From: Sphingobacterium sp. SGR-19
GTDB lineage: Bacteria > Bacteroidota > Bacteroidia > Sphingobacteriales > Sphingobacteriaceae
DNA: 64,000 bases
Reading direction: 5' to 3'
Assembly (NCBI RefSeq): GCF_011043555.1
Contig: NZ_JAAKGS010000002.1
Location: forward strand, 186,001-250,000
In this document: positions 36,827-46,889 of the stretch, piece after piece
How positions within the stretch are numbered: the stretch's first letter is position 1
Layout of the letters: the number at the start of each line of letters is the position of its first letter
The notes under the pieces: model-generated
Databases searched by the model: none
What the model saw: only the letters and a program-made list of their open reading frames with translations
What the model was told of the DNA's origin: nothing
Position numbers and translations under genes: made by a program

Positions 36827-38227
36827 ATGAGGAGAGATTTGAACCTAATCGGAGGATTATTTATCGGGGTCTTATTCACCCTAAGTTCCGTGTTGCGGGC
36901 ACAACAATTGCCATCGTTTCCCGGAGCAGAAGGTTTTGGACGTTTTGCACAAGGAGCAAGAGGATACACGACGCCAGAAGTCTATGCGGTAACAACCCTT
37001 GAAGATGCAGGACCTGGTTCTTTTCGTGATGCTGTGAGCCAGCCCGGACGCTTTGTGGTTTTTCGGGTAGCTGGTGTAATCCATTTAAAAAGTAATATAA
37101 CGATTGCACCGTATACCACGATTGCAGGACATACCGCTCCTGGAGATGGTGTCGTACTCTATGGACGTAAAGTGTCCTTCTCTGGATCAAACGAAACCAT
37201 TGCGCGTTTCTTACGGATCCGCTTGGGTGCTAACGCAGGTGCAGGAAAAAATGAGGATGCGTCCGGCATCGCAAACGGTAAAAATATAATCTTGGATCAC
37301 ATGTCGTTTTCATGGGGGTTAGATGAAGTTTTTTCTATCAGCTGGGACAAGAAAGGATTGGAACCGGATAGTATAACCCTCCAAAACTGTATCATTGCTC
37401 AAGGGCTGCATCGGTATAATCATTCTGCGGGCGGGCTGATGCAAACAGGCGGAAAGGTGTCCATATTAAAATCGCTTTATATCAGTAATAAAACCCGTAA
37501 CCCTAAAGTTAAAGGTATCAACGAGTTTGTGAATAATGTGGTGTATAATTTTGGCAACGCCAATAAGACGCAGGAAGAACACAAACTGTCAGCAGACGCT
37601 TATATTTTAGGTGGGGGTTCTGCAATGATCTCGAACGCACTTATCCTCAATAACTATTTTATTGGTGGCCCTGCCACACCAAAAAACAAGCAAAGTCCGT
37701 TTTCGAGAGGGAACGAGAATTTTAACCTGTATCAAACGGGCAATTATTACGATAACAACCAAAATGGGATATTAGATGGCGTGTTGATAGAAGAGAATGA
37801 GCAATGGTACCCAGGGTTGGCGTTGAAAAATTTTAAAACAAAGGCCGATTATGCCGATTACCCCTCCGTATCGCCGGCGTTGCAAGCACAAGAAGTAGTT
37901 TCTTATCTGATTAATCAAGTTGGCGCAACACGGCCGAAACGAGATCAGGTAGATGAGCTCTTGATTCAGGAACTCAAAAGCCTAGGTGAATCCGGAAGTT
38001 ACGTATATGATGAAGCCGACCTGCCATTAAGTAATGGAGGACTTGGTACTTTATCAGCTGGGCAGCCATTGGTTGATACCGACGAAGACGGTATACCGGA
38101 TCGTTGGGAAGAGGAGTTAGGCTTGGATAAGAATGATCCGAGCGATGCGCTGAAAAGGAGTAAGCATGCGGAATATAAGGGATATTTGAATATAGAAGTC
38201 TATCTCCATCGTCTTGCAGAAGAATAA
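36827..38227 (+). CDS. PL1-family pectate lyase, secreted
   Basis: This 466-residue protein has a signal peptide ending SVLRAQ and a PL1-type beta-helix: FPGAEGFGRFAQGARGYTTP, VTTLEDAGPGSFRDAVSQPG, IAGHTAPGDGVVLYG and LDHMSFSWGLDEVFSIS. The catalytic region is ISNKTRNPKVKGINEFVNNV (starting about 217), with the R-x-P-K-x-K arrangement of this family. The C-terminus (about 417-466) carries DTDEDGIPDRWEEELGLDKN, a calcium-type repeat tail seen in many Bacteroidota pectate lyases. It would cleave de-esterified homogalacturonan by beta-elimination, probably at the cell surface or outside the cell. It leads the long FAS1/SusCD operon with a 56-bp gap to the next gene. Confidence 0.9.
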   Translation: MRRDLNLIGGLFIGVLFTLSSVLRAQQLPSFPGAEGFGRFAQGARGYTTPEVYAVTTLEDAGPGSFRDAVSQPGRFVVFRVAGVIHLKSNITIAPYTTIAGHTAPGDGVVLYGRKVSFSGSNETIARFLRIRLGANAGAGKNEDASGIANGKNIILDHMSFSWGLDEVFSISWDKKGLEPDSITLQNCIIAQGLHRYNHSAGGLMQTGGKVSILKSLYISNKTRNPKVKGINEFVNNVVYNFGNANKTQEEHKLSADAYILGGGSAMISNALILNNYFIGGPATPKNKQSPFSRGNENFNLYQTGNYYDNNQNGILDGVLIEENEQWYPGLALKNFKTKADYADYPSVSPALQAQEVVSYLINQVGATRPKRDQVDELLIQELKSLGESGSYVYDEADLPLSNGGLGTLSAGQPLVDTDEDGIPDRWEEELGLDKNDPSDALKRSKHAEYKGYLNIEVYLHRLAEE

Positions 38228-38283
38228 GATAGACTAAAGTAAAAAGTAAATAATAACTAACAACGTAATAAACCAAATCATTC

Positions 38284-40482
38284 ATGAAGAAACTGTTATT
38301 ATACACGGTGAGTGTGTTTATGGCTTGTTTTGCAGCTTGTTCTAAAAAGGAACTGGTCTCGCATTACGAGCGTCCGGATTGGCTTAAGGGTAATAGCTGG
38401 GAAGTTTTAGAGGATAGGGGGCAGTTTACCCTGTTTTTGGAAGCCGCAGAACGTGCAGGATTCAAAGAAGTCCTCGATGGAAAAACCATCGCCACCGTTT
38501 TTGCTCCGTCCGACGAAGCGTTCCAGCGATATCTGGCTGAAAACAATTGGTCTTCCGTAGCCCAAGTTCCACTACAAGAATTGAAAAAGCTGATTGGCTA
38601 TCATTTGGTCTATTACGCCTATAGCCGAGACATGTTGATCAATTATCAACCGAATGGTAGCGAAGCAAGAGAGCTCAATATGGCAGGTCTTTACTATAAA
38701 CACCGTACGCGAAGTTCAGATTCTATTAGCGTTGAATTAGATCCCATTACGGGAAGGCAACGGAAGGTATTCAATAAAGACCGTTTTTTACCGGTTTTGT
38801 CCCAGACACATTTCCAGACAAAAGGAATTGATGCCGCGAGCAATTATGAATATTTCTTTGGTGCCGGAACATGGCAGGGAGACGGCGGCTTTAACGTAGC
38901 CAATGCCCGAGTGGCGGAATATGCCATTCCAACCGATAACGGGTACATCTACATTGTCGACGAAGTTTTGAAACCTTTGAAAACTATACACGCTACCATA
39001 GCAGAGTTACCCGAATATGCAGACTTTTTAACCGTATATGATAGATACCGCACCTTCACCTATGATGAGGAAACAAGTCGCGACTACGGGATGGCAGGCG
39101 ATTCGCTTTATAACGTGTCCCACGGCTTACTGCCGTCCATTGCATCGGAATGGACTACCTACGGCTTATCCGATGCAGTAGCCTATTTCGATTTGGCTGG
39201 CCTAACCTATAGAGGGTTTAATGTATTTGCGCCTAGTAACCAAGCCTTTCAAAGTTTTTTTAATACGTACCTATCTGCACATTACGCTTCCTTAGACCAA
39301 GTGGATCTACTACCTCTGTTGTTGGTTTTGTATAATCATGTATACGAAGGCAATGTGGTGTTTCCGTCTGAAATCGGGAAGAACCCAGATATCAAAACAG
39401 CCTTTGGAACCCCGATCGTGTTTAGTCCGAGTAGCGATGTAAAACAAAAGGCAATTACTTCTAATGGTGCGTTCTACGGCTTGGATAAAGTACTGGTTCC
39501 AGACATGTTCAATAGTGTCACCGGAGCCGCATTCCGAAACCCAGACTACCGGATTTTCATGTATATGCTGTTTAAATCCGGCCTATATCAAACCTTGGCA
39601 AGCAGAGATATCGACTTTACCCTTTTCATCCCGAACAACGAGGTTCTTCTAGAAACGTTTATTGGTGATAGCCAACTGTTCTGGACGGAGGGGCACCCAG
39701 CTGTGTTTGGCGATGAGAACATTCTCGTCGAGAATTCGGATGGCGTGCTGGTGCCATTGTCCGAAAATCAGATGGCGAATTTTGTTTCTGACCATATTGT
39801 ATATGGAAAAATAACATCCCTGCAGGGGAAACAGGTATACCGTACTCGCAACCCATTTAACTATGTCTATATTATCGATGGCAAAGTTCACTCGACATCG
39901 ACGTATAACGGTCTGGAAGATACAGCGGCAGAATTTATCCCAGGCACGTGGTATAACGGCGCAAGTATGGAAACACAGGTAGCCATGAGTGCAGAAACCC
40001 GAAGTATTAAGTTTACCCTGATCGGTGCGGAATCTTCGGCTAACGTATTGCATCCGTATGCGGAGTTCTCCAAATTGCTCGCCCGGGCCGGATTAATGGA
40101 AGTGGGAAACTCGTTATCCTTCCTGTTCGGAAACCGCTTTTTGCTTTTTGCGCCCGATAACGCGACGGTATTGGCGGGACTGAATGACGGGACAATCCCG
40201 ACCGAAAAGGCAGAGCTCGCAGCTTATGTAAAATCATATTTTGTAACTGTTCCGGACAACGCTTTAGGTGATTATCCATTTGCGGGACTCGGAATACAAG
40301 GAACCTGGGATACCGCACAGCGACTTGGAACAACTGGGTATCGGCAAATTAGCTTGGCCGACCGGGGGACAAAGCTTGAACTAATTGATTCAGACGGAAC
40401 GATTATTCCCGTCTTAGGGGATTTCCCGCAGGTATTTAGTGATGGCGCTGTTTACCGGATAAACAAGTTGTTAAAACAATAA
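38284..40482 (+). CDS. Lipoprotein with four fasciclin (FAS1) domains
   Basis: This 732-residue protein has a lipoprotein signal (FMACFAAC, about residues 12-19), then CSKKELVSHYERPDWL. Four FAS1 repeats are marked by their conserved box: TVFAPSDEAF (about 72), NVFAPSNQAF (about 313), TLFIPNNEVL (about 446) and LLFAPDNATV (about 620), each preceded or followed by the usual H-box-like VYIVDEVLKP segments. FAS1 domains mediate binding to carbohydrates or other proteins; here the protein sits between a pectate lyase and a SusC/SusD pair, so a surface glycan-binding or SusCD-accessory role is likely. No catalytic motif is seen. Confidence 0.85.
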   Translation: MKKLLLYTVSVFMACFAACSKKELVSHYERPDWLKGNSWEVLEDRGQFTLFLEAAERAGFKEVLDGKTIATVFAPSDEAFQRYLAENNWSSVAQVPLQELKKLIGYHLVYYAYSRDMLINYQPNGSEARELNMAGLYYKHRTRSSDSISVELDPITGRQRKVFNKDRFLPVLSQTHFQTKGIDAASNYEYFFGAGTWQGDGGFNVANARVAEYAIPTDNGYIYIVDEVLKPLKTIHATIAELPEYADFLTVYDRYRTFTYDEETSRDYGMAGDSLYNVSHGLLPSIASEWTTYGLSDAVAYFDLAGLTYRGFNVFAPSNQAFQSFFNTYLSAHYASLDQVDLLPLLLVLYNHVYEGNVVFPSEIGKNPDIKTAFGTPIVFSPSSDVKQKAITSNGAFYGLDKVLVPDMFNSVTGAAFRNPDYRIFMYMLFKSGLYQTLASRDIDFTLFIPNNEVLLETFIGDSQLFWTEGHPAVFGDENILVENSDGVLVPLSENQMANFVSDHIVYGKITSLQGKQVYRTRNPFNYVYIIDGKVHSTSTYNGLEDTAAEFIPGTWYNGASMETQVAMSAETRSIKFTLIGAESSANVLHPYAEFSKLLARAGLMEVGNSLSFLFGNRFLLFAPDNATVLAGLNDGTIPTEKAELAAYVKSYFVTVPDNALGDYPFAGLGIQGTWDTAQRLGTTGYRQISLADRGTKLELIDSDGTIIPVLGDFPQVFSDGAVYRINKLLKQ

Positions 40483-40520
40483 CGGATTGAATTTTAGGTT
40501 TAGCATTTAAAAAAAAATAA

Positions 40521-43500
40521 ATGAGGCGATATATATTAACCTTAATAACATGTTTCGGCGTTATTTCTTTCGTCGTGGCGCAGTCTTCCCGTGTATTGAC
40601 GGGAAATATAAGGGGCCAAGGAAATGAAGCGCTACAGGGAGCTTCAATCTTTGTGGAAAACAAGGAAAATAGAAACTTACGTGGGGCTTCTACAGATGCC
40701 CAAGGACAGTACAGTGTCGAAGTGCCCGTTGAGAATGATTTGACGATAGTCGTAGCTTGTATAGGTTACATATCACAACGTATTCCCTATACAGGACAAG
40801 CCGAAATTAATGTGACGCTGCAAGTAGACGATAAGTCGATTGAAGAAGTAGTGGTGACCGGAGCAGGGGATCAGCAACGCAACGCGATGGGCATCTCTTA
40901 CCGCAACCAAGTATCTGCGACCGAGAGTATTGATATGAAAGCATTGGAAACCATGCCCTTTGCTTCTATTGAAAGCGGGCTGCAAGGTCGCTTAGCCAAC
41001 GTAGACATCATTTCCAGTGCAGATCCCGGAGCGCGTAGCTCGATCCGCATCCGTGGAACCTCGTCGCTCAACGGGAATTCAGAACCTTTGATTGTTGTGG
41101 ACGGGGTACCTTATCCCACGGAGATTTCCAGTGATTTTAATTTCTCAACGGCCAACGACGAGGATTTCGGCGCGTTGATTAACATTTCGCCGATGGATAT
41201 CGAATCGATCGAAGTATTGAAAGATGCTGCGGCAACAGCTATATGGGGATCTCGTGGTGCGAATGGAGTTCTACTCTTTAAAACGAAAAAAGGCCGTCAG
41301 GGTAAAACTCAATTTGCCTTTTCCAGTAAAGTCGATGTCAAACGAGAGGCAGAAACCATTCCGATGTTGGATGGCGGACAATACGTCGCCATGATACAGG
41401 ATGCGATTTGGAATTCCGTAAACGACTTGGGGTATCAGCAAGCATTTTCTTACCTCTCATTGCTGTATAATACGCAGGAAATCAATTACGATCCGTCATG
41501 GATTTATTTTAAAGAGTACAACCAAAATACCAATTGGATGGATCAAGTTACCCAGATCGGGCATTTTGTCGACAATTCCTTGTCGATCAGTGGCGGAGGA
41601 GATAAGGCTACTTACCGCATATCCTTGGGATATCTGAACGATGTTGGAACGACAAAAGGCACGGGATTAAACCGTTACAATTCCCTGGTAAGCGTGAATT
41701 ATAAGTTTTCGAACAAATTCAATATCAATGCGGATATGTCGTATTCATTGAGTAACCGAGACAATTTCTGGACGGGTAAGATTCAGACACCGCGGGGCAT
41801 GGCGATGACCAAGATGCCAAACATGAGCCCGTATTTTATGGATGCATACGGTAATTATACCGACGAGTATTTTACACCGCGCCTTAATTTCCAAGGAAGT
41901 TTTATCGGGGATGAGAAAGAAAGTATGTACAATCCGGTAGCCATGGTCAATGAATCGGTTAACAAAACGTCTGGCGAGCAGGCACGTGTTATTTTTAGAG
42001 CACAGTACCAGATCCTTCCTGAACTACAATATACCGGTACAGTAGGCTTTGACACCCGTTCCACCAAGAATAAAAAGTATTTGCCGCAATCCGTGACCGG
42101 AGTGATCTGGACAGACCCATTCTTCAACAGAAGTACAGATGCGCTAACCGATAATTTATACATTTCGACAGAAAATAAATTTATATACAACAAAACCTTT
42201 CAGGAGAATCACAGTATCGTAGGTGCGGCCTTGGTGCAAACGCGAGAGTCAAGAAACTTTAGCTATGCCAGCGAGACTTCCGGAAACGCATCTTCCTCAT
42301 TGAGTGACCCTACGTCGGGCGGAGCAGTTGCAAAGATGGGATCTGGAAACTCGATGGGAAGAGATATCGGTGTGATATCGAGTTTGCACTATGGATTTAA
42401 AAATAAGTATTTGATTAATGGAACTTATCGCTGGGAAGCCAGTACAGCAGTTTCTGCGCAGCATCGCTGGAAGGGATTCCCAGCCCTGGGGGTGGCTTAT
42501 CATCTTGGAGACGAAGAGTTCATCAAGAAATTGGGCATCGCCGATATGATCAAGCTACGTTATAGCTGGGGTAAAACCGGTAACTCACCGCGAGGTAATT
42601 ACACCTATTTGGGCGTATTTGAGCCGATTACCCCCGGTTATGGGGATATGGCAGCGATTAGGCCGGTATCTATGCAGCTCGACAACCTCAAATGGGAAAC
42701 GGTTACACAAACCGACTTCGGCGTTGATCTGGCCTTCTTTAAAAACAGATTGACCATTACCGGGGAAATTTATAACCGCGTGACCACTGACTTACTGCAG
42801 AAAGATGTAAAACTGCCGTCCTCTACCGGATTCACAGAAATGAGCTTCTACAACTCCGGCAAAATGGAAAATAAAGGATGGGAGTTGATCGTAAATGTTG
42901 ATGCCGTTCGTAGTAAAGACTTTGGCCTGACTTTTAGCCATTTGAATATTTCCAGAAATAGAAATACCGTGCTGGAATTGCCGGATAATATGGAATTTGA
43001 ACGCTATGATTTTGACAACGAAAATTACGCTCACAAAATTGTAGAAGGAAATCCCTTAGGTTCATTCTACGGCTATCGATACCAAGGCGTGTATCAAAAT
43101 TTAGAAGAAACCTATGCTCGGGATCTGAACGGCGAAGTTATTCGGGATCTCGATGGAGAAGCCGTTTTCACACGGAATGGAGATCGCCGGGTATTTGCTG
43201 GCGATGCCAAGTATCAGGATATCGATGGAAATGGGGTTATCAATCAGTATGATATTGTCTACTTGGGAAATGCTATGCCGCTCTTTACGGCGGGTGGAGG
43301 AGTTGATATCCATTATAAAGGGTTCCGTTTGAGTACCTTTTTTCACGGCCGATTCGGACAGAAAGTGGTGAACAAAGTTCGGATGGGTACAGAGAATATG
43401 CGCGGAACAAGTAATCAGAGCACCGCCGTATTGGGAAGATGGCGGAACGAAGGTGATGCTAGTATGATTCCGAGGGCGCTGTATGGCGAAGGCTATAACT

Positions 43501-43772
43501 ATCTCGGATCAGATCGTTTTGTCGAAGATGCATCATTCGTGCGGTTGAAGATGGTTTCGCTACGTTATTCGTTGCCTAAGTCGCTCATCGAACGCTTCGG
43601 AGTTACCCGTTTTGACGTATTTGCGACCCTACAAGATGTCTACACCTGGACAAAATATTCGGGTCAAGACCCGGAAGTATCGCTTTCCAGCGATGTGTAT
43701 ATGTTAAGCCAAGATAATGCCAATACCCCACGGCCACGGCGGTTTGCGTTGGGGGTAAATGTAAATTTTTAA
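40521..43772 (+). CDS. SusC-type TonB-dependent transporter, pair 2
   Basis: This 1083-residue protein has a signal peptide ending SFVVAQ and a regulatory-like domain (TGNIRGQGNEALQGASIFVE). A TonB box variant EEVVVTGAGDQQRN (about 112-125) precedes the plug (IRGTSSLNGNSEPLIVVDGV, IESIEVLKDAAATAIWGSRG) and a barrel ending FALGVNVNF. It lies 38 bp after the four-FAS1 lipoprotein and 12 bp before its SusD. It shares the motif B promoter of the operon, so it would be induced with the pectate lyase rather than with SusC pair 1. The probable cargo is oligogalacturonides. Confidence 0.95.
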   Translation: MRRYILTLITCFGVISFVVAQSSRVLTGNIRGQGNEALQGASIFVENKENRNLRGASTDAQGQYSVEVPVENDLTIVVACIGYISQRIPYTGQAEINVTLQVDDKSIEEVVVTGAGDQQRNAMGISYRNQVSATESIDMKALETMPFASIESGLQGRLANVDIISSADPGARSSIRIRGTSSLNGNSEPLIVVDGVPYPTEISSDFNFSTANDEDFGALINISPMDIESIEVLKDAAATAIWGSRGANGVLLFKTKKGRQGKTQFAFSSKVDVKREAETIPMLDGGQYVAMIQDAIWNSVNDLGYQQAFSYLSLLYNTQEINYDPSWIYFKEYNQNTNWMDQVTQIGHFVDNSLSISGGGDKATYRISLGYLNDVGTTKGTGLNRYNSLVSVNYKFSNKFNINADMSYSLSNRDNFWTGKIQTPRGMAMTKMPNMSPYFMDAYGNYTDEYFTPRLNFQGSFIGDEKESMYNPVAMVNESVNKTSGEQARVIFRAQYQILPELQYTGTVGFDTRSTKNKKYLPQSVTGVIWTDPFFNRSTDALTDNLYISTENKFIYNKTFQENHSIVGAALVQTRESRNFSYASETSGNASSSLSDPTSGGAVAKMGSGNSMGRDIGVISSLHYGFKNKYLINGTYRWEASTAVSAQHRWKGFPALGVAYHLGDEEFIKKLGIADMIKLRYSWGKTGNSPRGNYTYLGVFEPITPGYGDMAAIRPVSMQLDNLKWETVTQTDFGVDLAFFKNRLTITGEIYNRVTTDLLQKDVKLPSSTGFTEMSFYNSGKMENKGWELIVNVDAVRSKDFGLTFSHLNISRNRNTVLELPDNMEFERYDFDNENYAHKIVEGNPLGSFYGYRYQGVYQNLEETYARDLNGEVIRDLDGEAVFTRNGDRRVFAGDAKYQDIDGNGVINQYDIVYLGNAMPLFTAGGGVDIHYKGFRLSTFFHGRFGQKVVNKVRMGTENMRGTSNQSTAVLGRWRNEGDASMIPRALYGEGYNYLGSDRFVEDASFVRLKMVSLRYSLPKSLIERFGVTRFDVFATLQDVYTWTKYSGQDPEVSLSSDVYMLSQDNANTPRPRRFALGVNVNF

Positions 43773-43784
43773 TAGAGAAAAATT

Positions 43785-45251
43785 ATGAAAGTATGGTATA
43801 GCTTCCTAATGATCACGGTACTGTTTATAAGCGGTTCCTGTCAGAAATGGTTGGAATTAAAGCCAGAAAACCAGCAGGTTACTGACGATTATTGGGCAAA
43901 TAAAGAAGAAGCGGAAGCGGTTTTGGGAGCTGCTTATGTTGGACTTCAGAAAGCGGTAAAAGATATGCTGATTTTCGGGGACGGACGTGGCAATACATTG
44001 AGTGTAGCAGGTCTTGTTGTGGATATGGACTTGATACGGCTGAAAGGCTTGTCTATCCTTCCATCGAATAAATTGGTAAAGTGGAGCAATTTTTATCAGA
44101 TTATCAATTACGCCAATATGGTATTGAAATACGCTCCGGATGTGGTGGACAGAGATCCCTCGTTTAACCAAGCCGTCATGCAGTCTTATCTATCAGAGGC
44201 GTATTTCCTCCGGGCGTTGAGTTATTTCTACATTGTACGCACGTTTGGGGAAGCACCGCTCCTTCTCGAACCTTATATGGACGACCACGCAGCCTATGAG
44301 GTCGCAAAATCCTCCAAGGAACAGATCATGTTACAGATTGAACACGATTTAACAACCGCTTTAGCCAACAGCAAAGAAATATGGCCAACGGTATGGGAAA
44401 CAAAAGGACGTGCCACGAAATGGGCGATCCACGCCACATTGGCTGACGTCTACTTATGGATGGGGGAATATGATAAAGCAATCATATCTTGTAACGCCGT
44501 GATGGAGTCCGGACGAGTGGGATTGATTCAGGGAAGAGTAAATACCACCAATAACTGGTTCACTATCTTTAGTGAAGGCAACACCAACGAAGGGATTTTT
44601 GAGATACAGTTTGATAACGCCAAGGCGCAGAATAACGATTTGATGAATATGTTTGGCGCGTCGTATAACTGGATTATCTCGAATTATGCCCTGTCATTAT
44701 ATGCGGAAGATACGGAAGATATACGTGCGCTAGGGGCTTCTTATGCCACCGATTTGAAAATATGGAAATATCTCGGTGCGGAAGCAGGTACCGGAATACC
44801 GCGCTCGTTTAGCGACCAAAACTGGATTGTGTACCGGATGGCAGACATTTATCTCATGAAGGCCGAGGCCCTAATCATGAAAGGTGAAAGCTCTTACCAG
44901 GCTGCGATAGAGCTTATCACTGCCGTCCGTGCCAGAGCGGCGATATCCCGCCCATTGGATGCAGGAACTACGGAGTTACAATTATTGGATGCATTGCTCA
45001 AAGAAAGAGCAAAAGAGTTTTTAGCAGAGGGGAAGCGTTGGTTTGATCTATTGCGTATCGCCCAGCGAGACAACTATAAATACAAAGAATATTTTATTGA
45101 GCAGGTACTTGCAGGTAACCCCGGAGCCTCTACACCGGTGATTCGAGCACAGCTGATGAATGAAAATGCACACTACCTGCCGATCCACATAGATGAATTA
45201 CGCTTCAATAGGCTTTTAGTACAGAACCCCTATTATGAACACTTAAATTAA
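43785..45251 (+). CDS. SusD-type glycan-binding lipoprotein, pair 2
   Basis: This 488-residue SusD/RagB homologue has lipobox FISGSC and then CQKWLELKPENQQVTDDYW. The characteristic helices follow: EAEAVLGAAYVGLQKAV, SYLSEAYFLRALSYFYIVRT, YRMADIYLMKAEALIMKGE and LLKERAKEFLAEGKRWFDLL. It forms the surface lid for the SusC encoded upstream. The next gene, a FAS1 lipoprotein, starts only 5 bp downstream, indicating co-expression and perhaps a joint surface complex. Confidence 0.95.
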   Translation: MKVWYSFLMITVLFISGSCQKWLELKPENQQVTDDYWANKEEAEAVLGAAYVGLQKAVKDMLIFGDGRGNTLSVAGLVVDMDLIRLKGLSILPSNKLVKWSNFYQIINYANMVLKYAPDVVDRDPSFNQAVMQSYLSEAYFLRALSYFYIVRTFGEAPLLLEPYMDDHAAYEVAKSSKEQIMLQIEHDLTTALANSKEIWPTVWETKGRATKWAIHATLADVYLWMGEYDKAIISCNAVMESGRVGLIQGRVNTTNNWFTIFSEGNTNEGIFEIQFDNAKAQNNDLMNMFGASYNWIISNYALSLYAEDTEDIRALGASYATDLKIWKYLGAEAGTGIPRSFSDQNWIVYRMADIYLMKAEALIMKGESSYQAAIELITAVRARAAISRPLDAGTTELQLLDALLKERAKEFLAEGKRWFDLLRIAQRDNYKYKEYFIEQVLAGNPGASTPVIRAQLMNENAHYLPIHIDELRFNRLLVQNPYYEHLN

Positions 45252-45256
45252 GAGAG

Positions 45257-46873
45257 ATGAACACAAAAAAACAAATTTGGAGCTGGCGGTTCCTGATCTT
45301 TCTGGGTTGGATGCTCACCTTGGCGAGTTCCTGTAAGGATGCTTTCGAAAACAATACTTATACGGCGTATGAAGAGACACCAATCGCTCTTTACCTGAAA
45401 AATAACGAAGACAAATACAGCCTTTGGGTAGAGATACTGCAAAAAGCAAACTTATACAATACACTAAATCTCGACGCCATATATACGCACTTCGCTCCGG
45501 TTAACGAAGGTGTGGAACGTTATCTAAAAGCAACAAACTTAGGTGCGGTATCAGAAATGTCTGAGGAACAGGCTGCTTACTTAGTTCGATACCATTTAAT
45601 TCCGAATGTAAAAGTAGAATTTGCGCAGTTTCAAAGTGGCGCCATTAACGAACTCAATGCGACGGACGATAACCTGTTTGTTGAATTTAGAAATGGAGGA
45701 TTAGAAGCCGTTTATCTGAATGGCGTGTCGAGATTCAACAGTTATGATATTAAAGCGACGAACGGTATCATCCATAGTATTGATGACGTGTTGGTTCCGT
45801 TGGTGGAGACCGTTTATGACCGGTTGCAAGCACAGCAAGATTGGAGCCTGTTCAAGGCGCTGGTAGATCTGACCGGATACAAGGAAAAGCTAGCGACGGT
45901 TTATACGGAGACGACCGACCCTTTGGGAAATCCTATTCAGCAAAGGTTTAAATACACCGCCTTTGTTGTCAGTAATGAGACTTATAGCAAAGAAGGTATT
46001 CATGGCCTACCAGATCTATTGGAGCGGCTCGAGGTACCCGCTAGTAGTGATTATACAAGCCCGGAAAACCCATTGAATAAATACGTTTCATACCACTTAT
46101 TGGATCAACAGCGATCGTATGCCGATCTGGGCCAATTCCCCGAAGGCATAACCAAAATGAACCTACAAACGATGGCACCAAATGAGTTGCTAAAAGTATC
46201 TGAAAGTGGCGTAGGATTGGTACTTAATAAGAATGAGGAAACACAAGAATCGATCGCGCTTGTAGAAACCAATATCGCCTGTAAAAATGGCGTTATTCAT
46301 GAGGTGGACAACTGGATGCCGTTGTTTTTGCCGGAACAGGTGCAGGTGATTTGGGAATTGACCGATTATCCCGATATAGAAGCCAATGTGAGTCAGTACC
46401 GGAATGACAACTTAGGATCACAGTATAACAAAACATTCACGGCTAATGAACTAACGAATATCACGTGGTCTGCACGGCCTGAATACAAACAAAATGTAGT
46501 CACCTATCGGAATAATAGACCGTCGGAGGGGAATTGGTATGCCCTGTTGAACCACGATCATCTTCGTGCTGAATTAGGCGAGTCTGGCTGGATTGAATTT
46601 AAAGGGCCGACCATCGTAAAAGGGAAATACAAGGTGTCCTTTGTCTGGCCGAGTCCCAAGCATTCGACGCATACGGGAATTGCGGCATTTATCTTGGATC
46701 ATGAGATGATCCACGCCCGTCTAGTGATATCGAACTCCCGGGAAGAGCGAAATTTAACCCAGGCGATGGGTACGGTAGAATTTACGGAAACAACAGATCA
46801 TACCTTACGGATATTATCGTTAGATGGCCGTCTGATTACAATGGATTACCTGCAATTTGATCCCGTAGAATAA
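45257..46873 (+). CDS. FAS1-domain lipoprotein with C-terminal beta-sandwich (first of pair)
   Basis: This 538-residue protein has a lipoprotein signal (LTLASSC) and two FAS1 units marked by THFAPVNEGV (about 77) and AFVVSNETYS (about 235), with IHSIDDVLVPL and IHEVDNWMPL boxes. The last ~140 residues look like a separate beta-sandwich: RNNRPSEGNWYALLNHD, GWIEFKGPTIVKGKYKVSFV, and LRILSLDGRLITMDYLQFD, resembling carbohydrate-binding modules in style. I do not recognise a catalytic centre. Architecture shared with the next gene suggests a tandem pair of surface glycan-binding proteins accompanying the two SusC/SusD pairs on either side. Confidence 0.8.
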   Translation: MNTKKQIWSWRFLIFLGWMLTLASSCKDAFENNTYTAYEETPIALYLKNNEDKYSLWVEILQKANLYNTLNLDAIYTHFAPVNEGVERYLKATNLGAVSEMSEEQAAYLVRYHLIPNVKVEFAQFQSGAINELNATDDNLFVEFRNGGLEAVYLNGVSRFNSYDIKATNGIIHSIDDVLVPLVETVYDRLQAQQDWSLFKALVDLTGYKEKLATVYTETTDPLGNPIQQRFKYTAFVVSNETYSKEGIHGLPDLLERLEVPASSDYTSPENPLNKYVSYHLLDQQRSYADLGQFPEGITKMNLQTMAPNELLKVSESGVGLVLNKNEETQESIALVETNIACKNGVIHEVDNWMPLFLPEQVQVIWELTDYPDIEANVSQYRNDNLGSQYNKTFTANELTNITWSARPEYKQNVVTYRNNRPSEGNWYALLNHDHLRAELGESGWIEFKGPTIVKGKYKVSFVWPSPKHSTHTGIAAFILDHEMIHARLVISNSREERNLTQAMGTVEFTETTDHTLRILSLDGRLITMDYLQFDPVE

Positions 46874-46889
46874 TTTAAACCTCATTGTT